From Climacteris rufus (lineage: Eukaryota; Chordata; Aves; Passeriformes; Climacteridae), in contig VZRZ01007311.1 in the NCBI GenBank assembly GCA_013398175.1, positions 1,269,246-1,333,245 of the forward strand: a DNA stretch of 64,000 nucleotides, in the 5' to 3' direction. Made by a program: the position numbers and the translations under genes. The notes beneath the pieces were generated by a model that made no database searches, was not told the origin of the DNA, and saw only the letters and a list, made by a program, of their open reading frames with translations. The stretch's first letter is position 1, and every line of letters starts with the position of its first letter. Shown in pieces: positions 63,195 to 64,000 of this stretch.

Positions 63195-63745
63195 TGTAGC
63201 AGCATACTTGGCAGAAGCTCCTGCTGTGGAACTTCACAACTGGTGGGAAGAGACCCAGAGCAACGCCCTCTGAACCTTCTCCCTCCAATATCTGAACTCC
63301 CTGCCTAAGCTGTGGTGAAACCCCATATTTCCCTTGTGTCAGCTGTATCCCCAACCTCAGGTTCCAGGTATGGTTATGCCCTGGCAGACTCTATATGGTC
63401 ATGTCCTGGAAAGGTCTCTCTTCTCCTGCTCTGCACTGGTCACTTTGAACCAGGCATGTTCCCTGGTCCTACCTCCCTTTAAAAGACCCCTGCAGAGCTT
63501 CCTCATCCTCTCTGTCTCCTGGGTTAACCCAGCCACCTGGATATCTCCGGACTTCCTCCCTGGACCCTCACAACTCAACACTGGATTTACAATAAAAAAG
63601 GCAATTATCCTAGAGAAGAGCCCTCTGTAGCCTTTCATCTCGCTGACGCCTTAACACCATGCCTGGGGTAATTCTCAGTCCCAGAGGAGCCAGCAGAAAC
63701 AGGTCATCTGCGGTAGCAAGAACTCTGTGCTTTGGGAGAGTAGCA
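63195..63745 (+). mobile_element. Probable ERV LTR, boundaries uncertain
   Basis: An LTR-like promoter arrangement is visible on the plus strand: a ctttaaaag TATA-like site (tttaaaag at 63478-63485), then AATAAA at 63591-63596 about 110 bases on. A CpG-containing tail follows (tctcgctgacgcc near 63640-63652, tctgcggtagca near 63707-63718). A candidate start TGTAGCAGC at 63195 and an end ...GTAGCA at about 63745 give about 551 bp. They are flanked by caaaa at 63190-63194 and at 63744-63748, which overlaps the last two bases, so the fit is imperfect. An alternative start is the TGTGGTG at 63311. The class is not determined. Confidence 0.42.
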
Positions 63746-64000
63746 AAACCATTGCAACTCATCCCGGCAGGGATTTCGCTTGCATATTAGATGCTGTAGC
63801 AGCCTAGAGAGCTCCAGGAAAAGTGTCTTAACAAAGCCAAGTAAAATGTAAACAATAGCTAAAGATTTTTCTCCCAAGAGCTCTTCTGAGGTGTACACAA
63901 AATGTCTGTAGTCATTGCCACACAATAAGGAGAAGGTCTACAGGCTTTCCCGTTGTTTGGGTGCCTCCCATACCATCCATACTTTTGAGCACAGCATGGC
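63746..64000. other. Right-edge sequence, nothing recognised
   Basis: About 255 bases after the probable LTR. If the LTR is a 5' LTR this would be internal proviral sequence, but no primer-binding site or coding motif is evident. The window ends here. Confidence 0.5.

Noticed and set aside
1..64000. tRNA, rRNA, CRISPR, insertion-sequence, telomere-repeat and mitochondrial-insert signals
   Set aside because: I looked for each on both strands by eye and saw none. The window is vertebrate non-coding DNA, so the prokaryotic feature types are not expected.

Overview
This window is non-coding DNA from a bird genome. The clearest evidence is four CR1 (chicken repeat 1) LINE fragments, two of which still carry the octamer-type CR1 3' end on the minus strand. 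There are also several avian-type endogenous retrovirus LTRs. A passerine is plausible from the mix of recent-looking class II and ERVL-type LTRs, but the sequence alone does not prove it. The background is AT-rich. I found no intact protein-coding gene, no convincing exon, no tRNA or rRNA, no CRISPR array and no bacterial features. Open frames are short, occur on both strands, and look like chance frames or decayed repeats. The window is best read as a gene desert or the inside of a very large intron.

Layout: 1-9.98 kb is unique AT-rich sequence with a 44-base poly-T tract and an 18-N assembly gap inside a poly-G tract. A minus-strand ERVL-type LTR lies at 9984-10511. A 3'-terminal CR1 stub (minus) lies at 17049-17205, followed by an AT-rich palindromic tract near 17.7 kb. 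A GC-rich minus-strand solo LTR at 23104-23705 has a 7-bp flanking direct repeat and is the best-preserved mobile element here. A decayed CR1 reverse-transcriptase fragment (plus) at 26672-26892 is interrupted by an 18-bp minisatellite. A GC-richer, LTR-like block covers about 29.4-30.36 kb, and a (GGAAT/AGAAT/AAAAT)n satellite with a 20-bp higher-order unit lies at 30681-30815.

A longer CR1 fragment (plus) at about 37.78-38.69 kb keeps the FADD catalytic motif and the C-terminal region but is frame-broken. It is followed 260 bp later by a short alpharetrovirus-like LTR at 38947-39237. A Cys-rich open frame of unknown meaning and a perfect 11-bp hairpin lie at 48.95-49.84 kb. At 56.9-57.67 kb a minus-strand CR1 contains a 357-bp tandem duplication, nearly identical, with a single N at the junction; this looks like an assembly artefact. 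A probable LTR lies close to the right edge (about 63.2-63.74 kb).

No genes act together here. What the sequence records is retroelement insertion, simple-repeat expansion and two assembly weak points. I found no evidence for a new biological system. The items worth a second look are the duplicated CR1, the nested satellite, the flanked solo LTR, the CR1-embedded minisatellite, and a few AT-rich blocks that could be conserved non-coding elements.
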